Assembly: GCA_032717465.1 (NCBI GenBank)
Contig: CM064732.1
Location: 25,675,797-25,739,796, forward strand
DNA: 64,000 nt
From: Coenobita brevimanus
Lineage: Eukaryota; Arthropoda; Malacostraca; Decapoda; Coenobitidae
Reading direction: 5' to 3'
Both the position numbers and the translations under genes were made by a program. How positions within the stretch are numbered: position 1 is the stretch's first letter; every line of letters starts with the position of its first letter. This document shows, in pieces, positions 55,221 to 64,000 of this stretch. The notes under the pieces were generated by a model that saw nothing but the letters and a program-made list of their open reading frames with translations, was not told the DNA's origin and made no database searches.

Positions 55221-56558
55221 AGGTAACCATAGGGGTATTTGCCTTCTTAGTGTGACCGGTAAAATATATGGTAGAATACTCACTGATACGGTTAGGCATA
55301 TGACAGAGGAGCTAGTTGGAGAAGAACAAGGGGTATTTAGGAAGGGAAAAGGGTGTGTAGATCAGATATTTGTTCTAAGATGTTTAGTGGAGAAGTATCT
55401 AGAGAAGGGAAGGAAAGTGTATGCTGCCTTCATGGACTTGGAGAAAGCTTATGACAGAACAGATAGGCAAGGTATGTGGAAGGTATTAAGAATATATGGA
55501 GTGGAGGGGAAATTGTTGAGTGCTGTGAAGAGTATGTACGAGGGAGCTAGGGCTAATGTGCGAGTGGATGGTGAGCTGAGTGAGTTCTTTGATCTCAATG
55601 TGGGACTGAAAGGGTTGTGTGATGTCTCCATGGCTGTTTAATATATATATGGATGGGGTTGTAAAGGAGGTGCAGGGTAGGGCAGTGGATGTGGGGATGG
55701 CTCTAATGAATGAGGGTGAGATTTGGAAGCTTCCGGTGTTGCTGTTTGCTGATGATACAGTATTGTTGAGTGAAGATGAATGGGAGTTGCAAGGTTTGGT
55801 GAATGAATTTGGGACAGTGTGTAGGAGGAGGAATCTGAAAGTTAATGTAAACAAAAGTAAAGTATGGTGTTTGAGAGGAGTGAAGTCACAGAGTGTGCAG
55901 TGAGGTTGGATGGTGAGGATATGGAGAATGTGAGTGCATTCAAGTACTTGGGTAGTGTGATGAGTAAGGATGGAACTTTGGGGGATGAAGTGCGTGAAAG
56001 GGTTTAGCAGGGAAGGAAGGTTGTTGGTACACTGAAAGCAGTGATGAGAAATAGGGAAGTGAGTATGGAAGTTAAGAAGTCACTGCATGATAGTATTGTG
56101 ATCCCTACCCTGACGTATGTAAGCGAGGCGTGGACCTTGCAAGAGGGGAACAAGTCAAGAGTGAGAGCATTGGAAATGAGTTACTTGAGAGGAGCATGTG
56201 GAGTGACGTGGAGGGACAGGTTGACGAATGAAGAAGTGAAGGAACGTTGTGGGGTAGATGTGGATGTGGTTGAAAAGATTAGGAGAAATACACTGAGGTG
56301 GTTTGGACATGTGAAGAGAATGGAGAATGAAAGACTGACTAAGAGGGTGTATGTAGGTGAGGTGGAGGGAGGGAGAGGGAGGGGTAGACCGAGGATGAGG
56401 TGGAGGGATGGAGTTGAGAGGTATATGAGGGAGGGGGGGGTGAGTTGGGAGGAGGGTTGTCAAATGGTGGGTGACAGAGCGACTTGGAGGCGTTTTCTCT
56501 GCGGCCACCCTTTGCGGGATTAAGGCGTCGGGCTATAGATAGATAGATAGATAGAATA
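55221..56558 (+). mobile_element. RTE-like LINE B5, 5'-truncated
   Basis: Family B copy beginning at the segment AGGTAACCATAGGGGTATTT that corresponds to the RT region coding NYRGI-like sequence, and ending GGGATTAAGGCGTCGGGCTA with (TAGA)n at 56536-56558. Nearly identical to B4 over 29746-30800, implying recent common descent. It is inserted at the end of the 15-bp minisatellite. Confidence 0.88.
55252..56523 (+). pseudogene. RT ORF of B5 with three frame breaks
   Basis: Segment one (55252-55641): ELVGEEQGVFRKGKGCVDQ, FMDLEKAYDRTDRQGMWKV, VKSMYEGARANVRVDGELS, then a base loss near 55610 in the KQGCVMSPW motif. Segment two (55619-55903): SPWLFNIYMDGVVKEVQG and catalytic LLFADDTVLLSEDEWE, then another base loss near 55862 (AGTTATGG in B4, AGTATGG here). 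After a stop near 56005 in the V-Q-Q-G-R segment (VRERV then TAG), segment three (56041-56523) is intact: EVSMEVKKSLHDSIVIPTLT, RGACGVTWRDRLTNEEVKER, LRWFGHVKRM, RGRPRMRWRDGVERYM, RRFLCGHPLRD. Confidence 0.88.
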
Positions 56559-56879
56559 ATGTAGCACACATGGTCCTAATCGCTTGAAGTGTCAATGAAA
56601 GTGTTAGGCGGCAGCAAAGACTAGCCACGTCACGCCAATGACGTATTTTTCATTTTAAGCTTCCAATTTCACACAATTTTATTTAGTTTGGCGTAGAGTC
56701 TTGGATCTAGAGGGGTTAGATGCAGCTTTCATTAAGTCATCCTCATCGAGATATATTTCTTTGGCAAGTTTCATGGACTCACCTAAAAGTGACGAGAAAA
56801 AAAAAAAACATCAAACAGTTTAAGGAAAGAAAATTTGGCATTGCCTTGTGACACTGACTTACAGAGGCTTACTCTTAAA

Positions 56880-57220
56880 CCAAATTACTACATTCCTGCA
56901 TAAACCTTAACCCCTCCACTAAGACTGGTTCAAATTTGATCAAAACTGTTTGGGTTGACTTAGCTCAGTGACAGTAAAGTCTTACCTTTCTCTGTGACCT
57001 GACCCTTTGACTGATTGTTCTTAAAACTGAATCCTCTGATTTTTGTCTTAAACTGACTCTGTCCACAAAATTTTGTCGTCATGTGATAAGAACAGTTTAA
57101 GCTGGCCTTGCCCTGTGATCTTTACCTCTGATCTATTGTTCTCAGAAAGCTCAGTCTTTTGAGTGATCTTGAACTCATCCACAAAGTTTGATACAGATCA
57201 GATCTAAAATGTTTTCGTTA
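56880..57220. repeat. Degenerate tandem repeat, units of about 125-150 bp
   Basis: Each unit ends with a block like CAAAGTTTGATACAGATCAG, then A-rich GT(TT). Such ends are near 56950, 57092 and 57215. Units contain GTGACCTGACCCTTTGACTG or CCTGTGATCTTTACCTCTGA. Related in style to 10687-10935. Confidence 0.5.
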
Positions 57221-57245
57221 TATTTTCCAAACACGTGGCAAGTGG

Positions 57246-57312
57246 TGTGCCCATCATCCACTCATTTGATGTAGCACTGCCTACTTCTTCCTTCACCATT
57301 ATCATTCGATAT
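57246..57312. repeat. Block shared with 9735-9800
   Basis: CATCCACTCATTTGATGTAG, then CTGCCTACTTCTTCCTT and ATTATCATTC, about 60 bp matching the block inside the hAT remnant. It lies just outside the 3' end of D2. Confidence 0.45.
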
Positions 57313-57966
57313 CTTTATTTTTTTTTTAATTACAGATCACAAGAAGGAAAAACAAATGAATACAAAAATAACCCATACACCAGATTACAGGTGTCCTCCG
57401 TTCATAAAAATTTTTTACCAATTGGACTTGAACACCCGTAGGTTGAAGTTTGGGGGGAAACAACTCTGGGGAAGCTAGTTCCAAAGAGGCGACGTTTGGG
57501 GAATAAAAGAATTCTGATAGGCAGAAGTTCTGCAATATGGCAGTGTGACAGTCCAGTCATGAGCGAGACCAGATGTCCGTGTAGCGCGGGGGAAGGCATG
57601 GAGAGGTGGCACAATGGATGCAACTTCGTCTGAGCATTTGCCATAAAAGTATCTATAAAATAATGCAAGGGAGGCAACATTCCTTCTTACTTGAAGAGGA
57701 GGTAGTTAATTTGTAACATTAGGGTTATCAGTAATTCTAACAGCCTTGTTCTGAACTTCGTCTAGTTGTTTCAGTGCAACCTCTCCACATCCATTCTACA
57801 ACGATGAGCAGTATTCCAGCTAAGAGCACAAATGCCTTATAAATTATAGGTAGCTTCTCGTCAGTGAAGAAGTTACAAACTCGGTACAATAATACAAGTT
57901 TCTTTGAAGCAATTTTAGCAAATGATCTACCATGGGAGGTCAAGCTGTGGGTAATGTTAAGTGAAA
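57313..57966 (-). pseudogene. CR1-like LINE D2, RT C-terminus and 3' UTR
   Basis: Minus strand. The frame 57943-57737 carries GRSFAKIASKKLVLLYRVCN, FFTDEKLPIIYKAFVL and VEWMWRGCTE. The next part in another frame (57680-57402) covers the LALFYRYF-like and S.ALHGHLVSL regions, ending with the FMNGGHL-type terminus at 57400. It matches D3 and D1. The 3' UTR contains GGAAAAACAAA as in D3. Frameshifts near 57720 and stops show it is dead. LINE B6 lies directly upstream. Confidence 0.7.
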
Positions 57967-59950
57967 TACTATCTATCTATCTATTCCCAGACGCCTTAAT
58001 CCCTTATACGGGGTGGCCACAAACAAATCTCTTCCACGTCACCCTGTCCCCCACCATTTCACTGCCTTGCTCCCAATTCACACCCCTCTCTCTCATATAC
58101 CTCTCCACTCCATCCCTCCATCTCATCCTTGGCCTTCCCCTCCCTCTCTCCCCCTCCACCTCACTCACATACACTCTCCTCGTCAGTCTCACACTCTCCA
58201 TCCTCTCCACATGGCCAAACCAGCTCAGTGTGTTTATCCTAACGCTTCCTATCACATCCACATCCACACCACAACGCTCCTTCACATCCTTATTTGGCAG
58301 TCTGTCTCTCCATGTAACTCCACAGGCTCCTCTCAAATAACTCATTTCCACTGCTCTCACTCTTGACTTGTGTCCCTCCAACAACGTCCAAGCTTCACTC
58401 CCATACGTCAGAGTTTGTATCACAATACTATCATGTACTAACTTTTTCAATTCCATGCTCACTTCCCTGTTTCTTATCACTGCTTTCAAGGAACCAGCAA
58501 CCTTTCTTCCTTGTTGTACACTTTCAAGCACTTCATCCTCTAAACGTCCATCCTTACTCATCACATTAGCCAAGTACTTAAATGTACTCACATTTTCCAT
58601 TTCCTCACCGTCCAGCTTCACTGTACAGTCATTGACTTCACCTCTCTCAAAGACCATAACTTTACTTTTCCCTACATCCACCTTTGAATTCCGTTTCTTG
58701 CACACACTCCCAAACTCACCAACCAAGTCTTGCAGCTCCCCTTCGTCTTCACTTAGCAACACAGTATCATCACCAAACAACAAAACAGGAGTTTCCAAAC
58801 ACTGCCCACTCTCATTAGGGCAGCTCCAACATCCACTGCCCTACCTTCAATCTCTTTTATAACCCTGTCAATATACAGATTGAACAACCATGGAGACATG
58901 ACACATCCCTGTCTCAACTCAACCTTCAAATAGAAAAATTCACTCAGTTCACCATCCACCCGCACTACAGCCTTAACACCCTCATACATACTCTTCACAG
59001 CACTCAACAACTTCCCATCTACTCCATATATACTTAATACTTTACACAATCCATGTCTATCCACCCTATCATATGCTTTCTCCAAATCCATGAAGGCCGC
59101 ATACAACTTCTTTCCTTTCTCTAGGAACTTTTCCACTAAAGATCTAAGAATGAATATCTGATCTACACAACCTCTTCCCTTCCTAAAGCCTCCCTGTTCT
59201 GCTCCAACTAATTCCTCTGTTATTTCCCTAATTCTGTCAATAAGTATCCTACCATACACTTTTCCTATTATACTAGAAGACAAATGCCCCTATGATTACC
59301 ACACACCTCTTTTTCCCCTTTTCCTTTGTACAAGGGAATAATTATACCTGACTTCCAATCCTCCGGAACTCTACCTTCCTCCTAGGCCAATCTACACATC
59401 TTCCACATCCATTCTACTATTATCTCTCCCCCATGCTTCATCATTTCACCACACACTCCATCAATTCCTGGGGCTTTCCCCAATTTAACTTTCTTCATTG
59501 CTTCCACAACTTCTATCCTACTGATTTCTTCCTGTCTTCTCACTTCCCTCCTTCTCCCAGCCATTCCCCAGCCACTTATACTCGCATCACTTCCATCCTC
59601 TATGTTCAACAATTTCTTAAAGTGTTCTCTCCATCTGCTCACTTTTTCTCCCTTCTCCACTAGTAATCTACCATTTTTATCTTTCACTCCCCTGCTAACT
59701 TCACTTCCACCCTGTCTTACTCTCTTTACCTCTTTCCAGAACATTTTCTTACAGTTCCTCCATTTTACACTCAAATTCCTTCCAAATTCCTCATCCACTC
59801 TCTTCCTACTCTCTCTTACTAATCTTTTACCTCTCTCTTTCTTTCTACATTACTCTCTCTTCCGCCTCTCAACTCCTTCCACGCCCCTATTTCTCATCCA
59901 TTCATTGTATGCTTTCTTCTTCTTGGTCACCTTCTGCCACCACCATTGAG
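57967..59950 (-). mobile_element. RTE-like LINE B6, 5'-truncated
   Basis: Second longest B copy (about 2 kb). The 3' tail (TATC)n at 57967-57984 is followed on the minus strand by the complete C-terminal region, RT and linker. The 5' end fades near 59950, upstream of a QEDEKK-like segment seen in B1. No endonuclease. Same strand as D2, which it abuts. Confidence 0.88.
58004..59925 (-). pseudogene. RT ORF of B6, frameshifted, with an altered catalytic box
   Basis: 59798-59382 holds MFWKEVKRVRQGGSEVSRG and KLGKAPGIDGVCGEMMKHGG, then a stop near 59382 where B1 has WEEGRVPEDW. 59283-58753 holds EELVGAEQGGFRKGRGCVDQ, FMDLEKAYDRVDRHG, RQGCVMSPWLFNLYIDRVIK. A frame change follows just before the catalytic box. 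58798-58004 reads LLFGDDTVLLSEDEGE: FGDD instead of FADD, a GCT-to-GGT change. It then runs without a stop through FKYLANVMSKDG, LTYGSEAWTL, LSWFGHVERMESVRLTRR, RGRPRMRWRDGVERYM to RRFVCGHPV. This long intact C-terminal frame includes the segment deleted in B1. Confidence 0.88.
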
Positions 59951-60479
59951 GCATAAATCTTTGCTACCTGTATTGACATTGTCCTAATGTTTATAATATG
60001 AAATATCTGAAAAAAAAAAAAAAATAGTCACACGAAAGGCCACGTGTGGTCCTGGCGTACCCCACTGACATTAATTGCAATGTCACTTCTTAATAGTGCG
60101 AGATTTTTTGTTCAAATTTAATGAGGATATAAAATAACCATCTACAATGAAAGTTATGAGAGGCCAAGCTGTGAAAGTAAAAATTGGCTTAATGGCAACA
60201 TTTTAAAAACATGACATGCTGGGGTCCGCAGGGACCCAATTTGGTCATGTAAGGTAACACTCAGATTTTGTGACCAGGATTTGTGCAATAGTAACAGAGC
60301 ATGTTCCTTGAGTTCAGCCTAAGAGGTGATCTACCATTTGTTTGTCTTTTTGCCAACCGATGTCTGCTGGGACTTCGGCTAGACTTTTGTACCGTCCTGT
60401 TACCTGGTGTGAGAGAACGAATCCTTGAGCTTATTTGACTGTGTGTTTGTTTGTGAACTGGCCGAGATTGTCTCTGGTC
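59951..60479. other. No recognisable feature
   Basis: An A run at about 60010-60023 and a small palindrome GGGTCCGCAGGGACCC near 60222. Otherwise unassigned. Confidence 0.5.
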
Positions 60480-61270
60480 ATTGCCAGGACCTTACTTATT
60501 TATCCCTGCTACAATTTCTGGCAATTTGATCCCTGTCCTGTTGGCCTGCGATGTGTCAGTCACGCCAGCTTTGCTGCAGTTTAATTGCGCCTCATAAATG
60601 AAGTCAAGTAAACACATCCCTGGATTATTTGGGATGATTTTGGCGACTTTTAACACCCTATCACGAAATTTGCATAGGGCTGATGTCAACGACATGCACT
60701 GGTGACATATTACCCAGTTTGAGTTTTCTAGGCTAGCTACAAAGTTTTCTTAATAGTGGAAATATCTGCTGTTATTTCTCCTTGATCTGGGCCTGAGTGT
60801 GTTTGCCTTAGTAGGTCTACAATTTTGTGTAATTCTGGGGTTATACCACCAAGAAACTTCCTGCCTCCAGAGAATTTTCTGAGAAATTTTGTCTTAAATT
60901 GCTCAAATGTTGAAGCTTTCAACAACTTGTCTGACTTGAGCAAATTGCAAGCTGGGTACATCGTTCTTGGTTTATTCAAGATGAGAAAACATCTATTTTT
61001 CCACTCTCATCTGTAATGTGTCTCCTAATGAAATATTGGTGACACTGTTCAGTAAGTGTGTTTATGACAATCTTGTCTCTTTCAGTACCAGAAAATTTTG
61101 AGATCATTGTCTTCATGAAAAATATACACTGGAGGTGGAGTATTACTGGAATTTTGTGGAGGTGCTGCTGCACTGGTGCTTGCTGCAGCTGAGTTAGCCA
61201 TTCTTACAGTGTTTTCCTTGCAATCGCCGTTTACAGGAAATTTATATGTTTTTCCTGACCTCAATACTCT
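60480..61270 (-). pseudogene. Possible LTR-retrotransposon gag remnant
   Basis: Minus-strand frames that appear to form one broken protein. 61264-61082 has an Ala/Pro/Ser/Asn-rich N-terminus followed by VYIFHEDNDLKIF. After a frameshift, 61173-60976 continues KFSGTERDKIVINTLTEQCH, QYFIRRHITDESGKIDVF. After a second shift, 60979-60737 reads KPRTMYPACNLLKSDKLLKA, TFEQFKTKFLRKFSGG, GITPELHKIVDLLRQTHSGP. 60695-60492 is a further degraded part. The layout (low-complexity head, F-x-G-T-E start, T-F-E-x-F-K-x-x-F-L helix) resembles gag capsids of Ty3-type elements. No protease, RT or LTR is visible nearby, so the call is tentative. A short-lived host gene with frameshifts is less likely. Confidence 0.4.
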
Positions 61271-63390
61271 ATGGTCTGAGTAATTGTAATCTGGAAGTTT
61301 TCTGATTTTTGTGTTAGGGTATTAATTTTGTCGCTGCTAATGCCGATCCTTTAGGCACTAATTTAGGTGCTTTACTTAGCGTAATGGGATTACACACTAA
61401 ATCACATTCTACGTTTTTCTTGATCGCCCATAAAATTAAAATGATAAAACACGTGTCAGTGTAAAGTGTGTAACTGTCTTTCACTGTGTAGTTTGTAATA
61501 TTTATGTTGATGAATATGTAATTGCTTAGTTAACTAACTTAAGTAATACAACCTTGGTTACAATAAATAAACTCGCTATAACAGCCGTGGTGGTGTGAGA
61601 GGTGTGGTGAGGAAGGTGTTAGTGTTGAAGACTGTTGATCCAGCTTATCACGTCAGCATCGTTTGTTCATCACATGTGAGGTCCAGACACTTGCTTTCTT
61701 CTTCCTGGTGGTGGCGAGGAAAAGTGGTGGGTGTCGTGGTGGGGTGGTGGAGTAGGATGATGTAGGTCAGCTGTGCTGTGCTCAACTCAGATGTCACTTC
61801 ACTCAATTTGTTTGCTTCTTCTTAACTTGAATGTTTGATTTTCCTTACTTGTTGAGATTAACTTGTAGGCTTGTAGAGTTGTTGATAGACATAGTTTATC
61901 GCTGCTACTGTTTCTCGTAAATCGTGGAGTTTTGGCCGAGGTGGTCAGGAGCGATTAGGGGCGAAGTCAAGTTGCGTTGATGCTCTGCTAGTTCTCGCTC
62001 TTTGTTTTGCTTGTAGTTTGATTGAAGGTTGTTGATCGAGACGTTAATCGGCTTCGTTTACCTCTGTCACCAATCTCGCTCAGCGTAGTTCATCGAAATT
62101 GATGGCAAGCGGTAATAACGAATCAACTATGATAAACTACGCTAATCGAGAAAATTGCCACGTTAACATGAATTAAGGATTCTAAAACCATACATAACCT
62201 GTGCCAATGATAAACAATCTTATCTCCTTGTAACACAAAGTCCAATTTGCAGTGTGTATATCACGTAACAGCTTAAAACGGGATGAAATAGTTGGCAGGT
62301 ATACCGAAGTATCGTATGTTATTGAGTAGTTGGTGCCTGATACAGAGGTGTATGACATTATAATATGATCAATACCTGACTGATCATTTCATCATTATCT
62401 TAGTTTATGTTGGTTAACATAGGGTGGGAGTTGGAGACAAGAGGGTATGAGAGGCGTGTGGTGGAGACAGGAAACCAGAGAGATGCGTGGTAGAGGTGGG
62501 AGTGAGAATGGTTGTGAAAAGACATATCATTCAACAGATGTTTACCATGCTGAACTTATTTGTAACTTTTTAATACAGGATGTAAGTATAATTAACATAT
62601 GATACATTGTAGGTCCTTTTTCACTTTCGTGCTTTTCTCATATCCATACAATTATGTTGTGGATAACAGCCCAATGTTACACATTAAATGCCTTTATATA
62701 CTTACCCTTACTGGTTCCGATTGTCTATAAAAACAATATTGACACACTAACATCACCAGCTTTGGCCGTTTCACAATCTCTCCAACAACGTTTACACTGG
62801 GGTTGCGGTAGGGGCGGTTAGTGTGGAGTGTTCGATCGCCCGGTCGTCACTGGCAGAGACTCCGGCTACTGGAGGGGGGGGGGGAAGAAATTAGTGCTTT
62901 CGGGTGATCGTGTCCTTTTGCCTAATGGACAAAAGAGGATTGCTGTTTGTTACCCCTTCAGTATGATTGCGTATTGTTATTAATTGCCATCTTCAACCGA
63001 TTTTTCGTTCAACTCTGACACTGGTTTCAAACAGGCTGGATAAGATACAGTTTACAGTCCATTAACCCCTACACTCCAATGGTACTCTGCTAAAACGAAA
63101 AGAGTCGTCTGCTAGGAGCAAGCATAAATTAAGTTGATGCCCAAGGAATCGATAGTGCTACATTTACAAGTATGAGGAATCTTATTATATACTAAGATTT
63201 CAGTGAAGACATCGGACTGTACTGATAATCGTAACAAAATAGGCGAGATAAAATTATCATAGGTAAAGGAAAACTGTACTAAAATAATACCTTTACTTAT
63301 CTAACTTATGTACACCACCACCATGATATATTCTTATCACGAAACTTATGTGTTCAATTTCCCACATAATCAAGTATCAGTCAGTTCACA
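61271..63390. other. Two kilobases without a recognisable gene
   Basis: Contains a GTGGTGG-rich stretch near 61690-61760, a 21-bp stem-loop at 62074-62151 and a G10 run near 62873-62883. No open frame over 60 codons with any resemblance. Confidence 0.5.
62074..62151. repeat. Stem-loop with 21-bp arms
   Basis: TCTCGCTCAGCGTAGTTCATC (62074-62094, 21 bases including the final C) is inverted at 62131-62151 with three mismatches. The loop is 36 bases. Confidence 0.65.
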
Positions 63391-63394
63391 GTCA

Positions 63395-64000
63395 TGTTTT
63401 TGTTTTTGTTTTTCTAATGAATGGAGGAAGGAAAAACAAAGGAAAAAAAAGTCCATGTGCCTAAAGGCATCCTCCATTCATAAAATATTTATAACAATTG
63501 GATTTAAAATTGAGAGGATTAAATGTATGTGGGAAGCAACTCCCAGGAAGTGAATTCCACAGAGTAGTACTGGGGATAAATGAATTTTGATAAGCAGAGG
63601 TTCTGCATTGTGGGGGAGAGAGTGTGAGTTCATGGGCGCTCCCAGCTGCCCGAGTATTTCGGGAGAAAATGTGAAGGGGAGGCACAATTGAAGCCAGTTC
63701 GTTAGAGCACTTACGGTAAAAATATCGATAAAATAGTGCTAAAGAAGCAACATCTCTAAATAACGATAACGGAAGAAGGTCCTGCGTTATGGCAGGATTA
63801 TTGATTAATCTAATGGCTTTATTTTGAATTTTGTCCAACTGCCTCAATGCAACCGCTCCACATCCACTCCACAGTGGTGAACAGTATTCGATCTGAGAAA
63901 GCACATGACTTATGTATATTGTGGCCATCTGCTCGTCAGTGAAGAACTCACGAACTCTGTACATAAGTCCCAGTTTTTTAGAAGCATTTTTAGCAAGGGA
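63395..64000 (-). pseudogene. CR1-like LINE D3, RT C-terminal domain (runs off the window)
   Basis: Open minus-strand frame 63964-63461 without stops: MYRVREFFTDEQMATIYISH, VLSQIEYCSPLWSGCGAVAL, LDKIQNKAIRLINNPAITQD, RDVASLALFYRYFYRKCSNE, then SFIPSTTLWNSLPGSCFP and the end NCYKYFMNGGC. This is the post-RT domain of the family also seen in D1 and D2. It continues upstream past 64000 (SCKNASKKLGL-like codons at the edge). The 3' UTR extends left to a GTTTTTGTTTTTG stretch near 63395. It is the least decayed D copy, but only about a fifth of the expected ORF lies in the window. Confidence 0.8.

Noticed and set aside
1..64000. CRISPR arrays, bacterial operons, ribosome binding sites
   Set aside because: No spacer-repeat structure, and composition and content are clearly eukaryotic. 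The regular repeats are microsatellites and minisatellites.

Overview
The window looks like intergenic or intronic DNA from an arthropod, most likely a decapod crustacean. The reasons are very dense simple repeats ((GA)n, (CA)n, (TA)n, (GATA)n, (ATT)n), several diverged RTE-type LINEs with jockey-like and CR1-like LINEs of the kind I associate with crab and shrimp genomes, and no compact genes. The species call rests on memory of such sequences, not on a search. A run of exactly 100 N at 42720-42819 is a scaffold gap. I found no convincing host protein-coding gene, tRNA or rRNA. Almost every recognisable reading frame is a broken transposon gene.

Layout. 1-1860: minus-strand RTE element A1 (endonuclease and start of RT) with a structured 5' leader. 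1.9-3.0 kb: a short CpG-rich patch and a purine-rich tract. 3.4-5.9 kb: jockey-like copy J1 split by RTE element B1. 6.1-7.3 kb: endonuclease scrap and jockey-like J2. 8.3-10.7 kb: decayed hAT transposase carrying a SINE-like element and B2 (the latter with a 9-bp target duplication). 11.2-12.0 kb: J3. 12.8-16.3 kb: the best preserved element, RTE A2, one open frame of about 980 codons broken by only three stop codons. 16.3-18.7 kb: GATA and GGAT simple sequence. 18.8-20.1 kb: CR1-like D1. 21.4-22.0 kb: piggyBac-type MITE. 22.4-23.5 kb: B3. 24.2-25.3 kb: pogo/Tc1-type element containing the second SINE-like copy. 25.5-26.7 kb: J4, then a second TTAA-flanked MITE to 27.3 kb. 27.4-29.1 kb: 1.6-kb palindrome. 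29.5-31.0 kb: J5 split by B4. 33.0-35.4 kb: RTE C with a nested foldback MITE, lying between two (ATT)n tracts. 35.5-37.0 kb: a different RTE-like remnant (E). 37.4-42.7 kb: minisatellites and pyrimidine-rich sequence. 42.8-44.8 kb: jockey-like copy K inserted in a Ty3/gypsy integrase remnant. 45.1-46.4 kb: tandem repeat and a second palindrome. 46.6-48.8 kb: 2 kb of pyrimidine-rich sequence. 50.1-52.4 kb: CR1-like RT end, then a DNA-transposon-like element defined by ten copies of a GATGRTTCGGCCAC motif and containing 5'-truncated RTE copy A3. 52.9-55.2 kb: sequence with a 15-bp period. 55.2-59.95 kb: B5, tandem repeat, D2, B6. 60.5-61.3 kb: possible gag remnant. 63.4-64.0 kb: D3.

The pieces do not work together as a pathway. 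The window is a record of transposition. LINEs of families A, B and C repeatedly start or end in microsatellite tracts, a SINE-like element shares the last 40-odd bp of LINE family B, and insertions are nested up to three deep. The items I would check first are the shared structured 5' leader of A1 and A2, the SINE/LINE B tail pair, the GGTTCGGCCAC element, and the two long palindromes.
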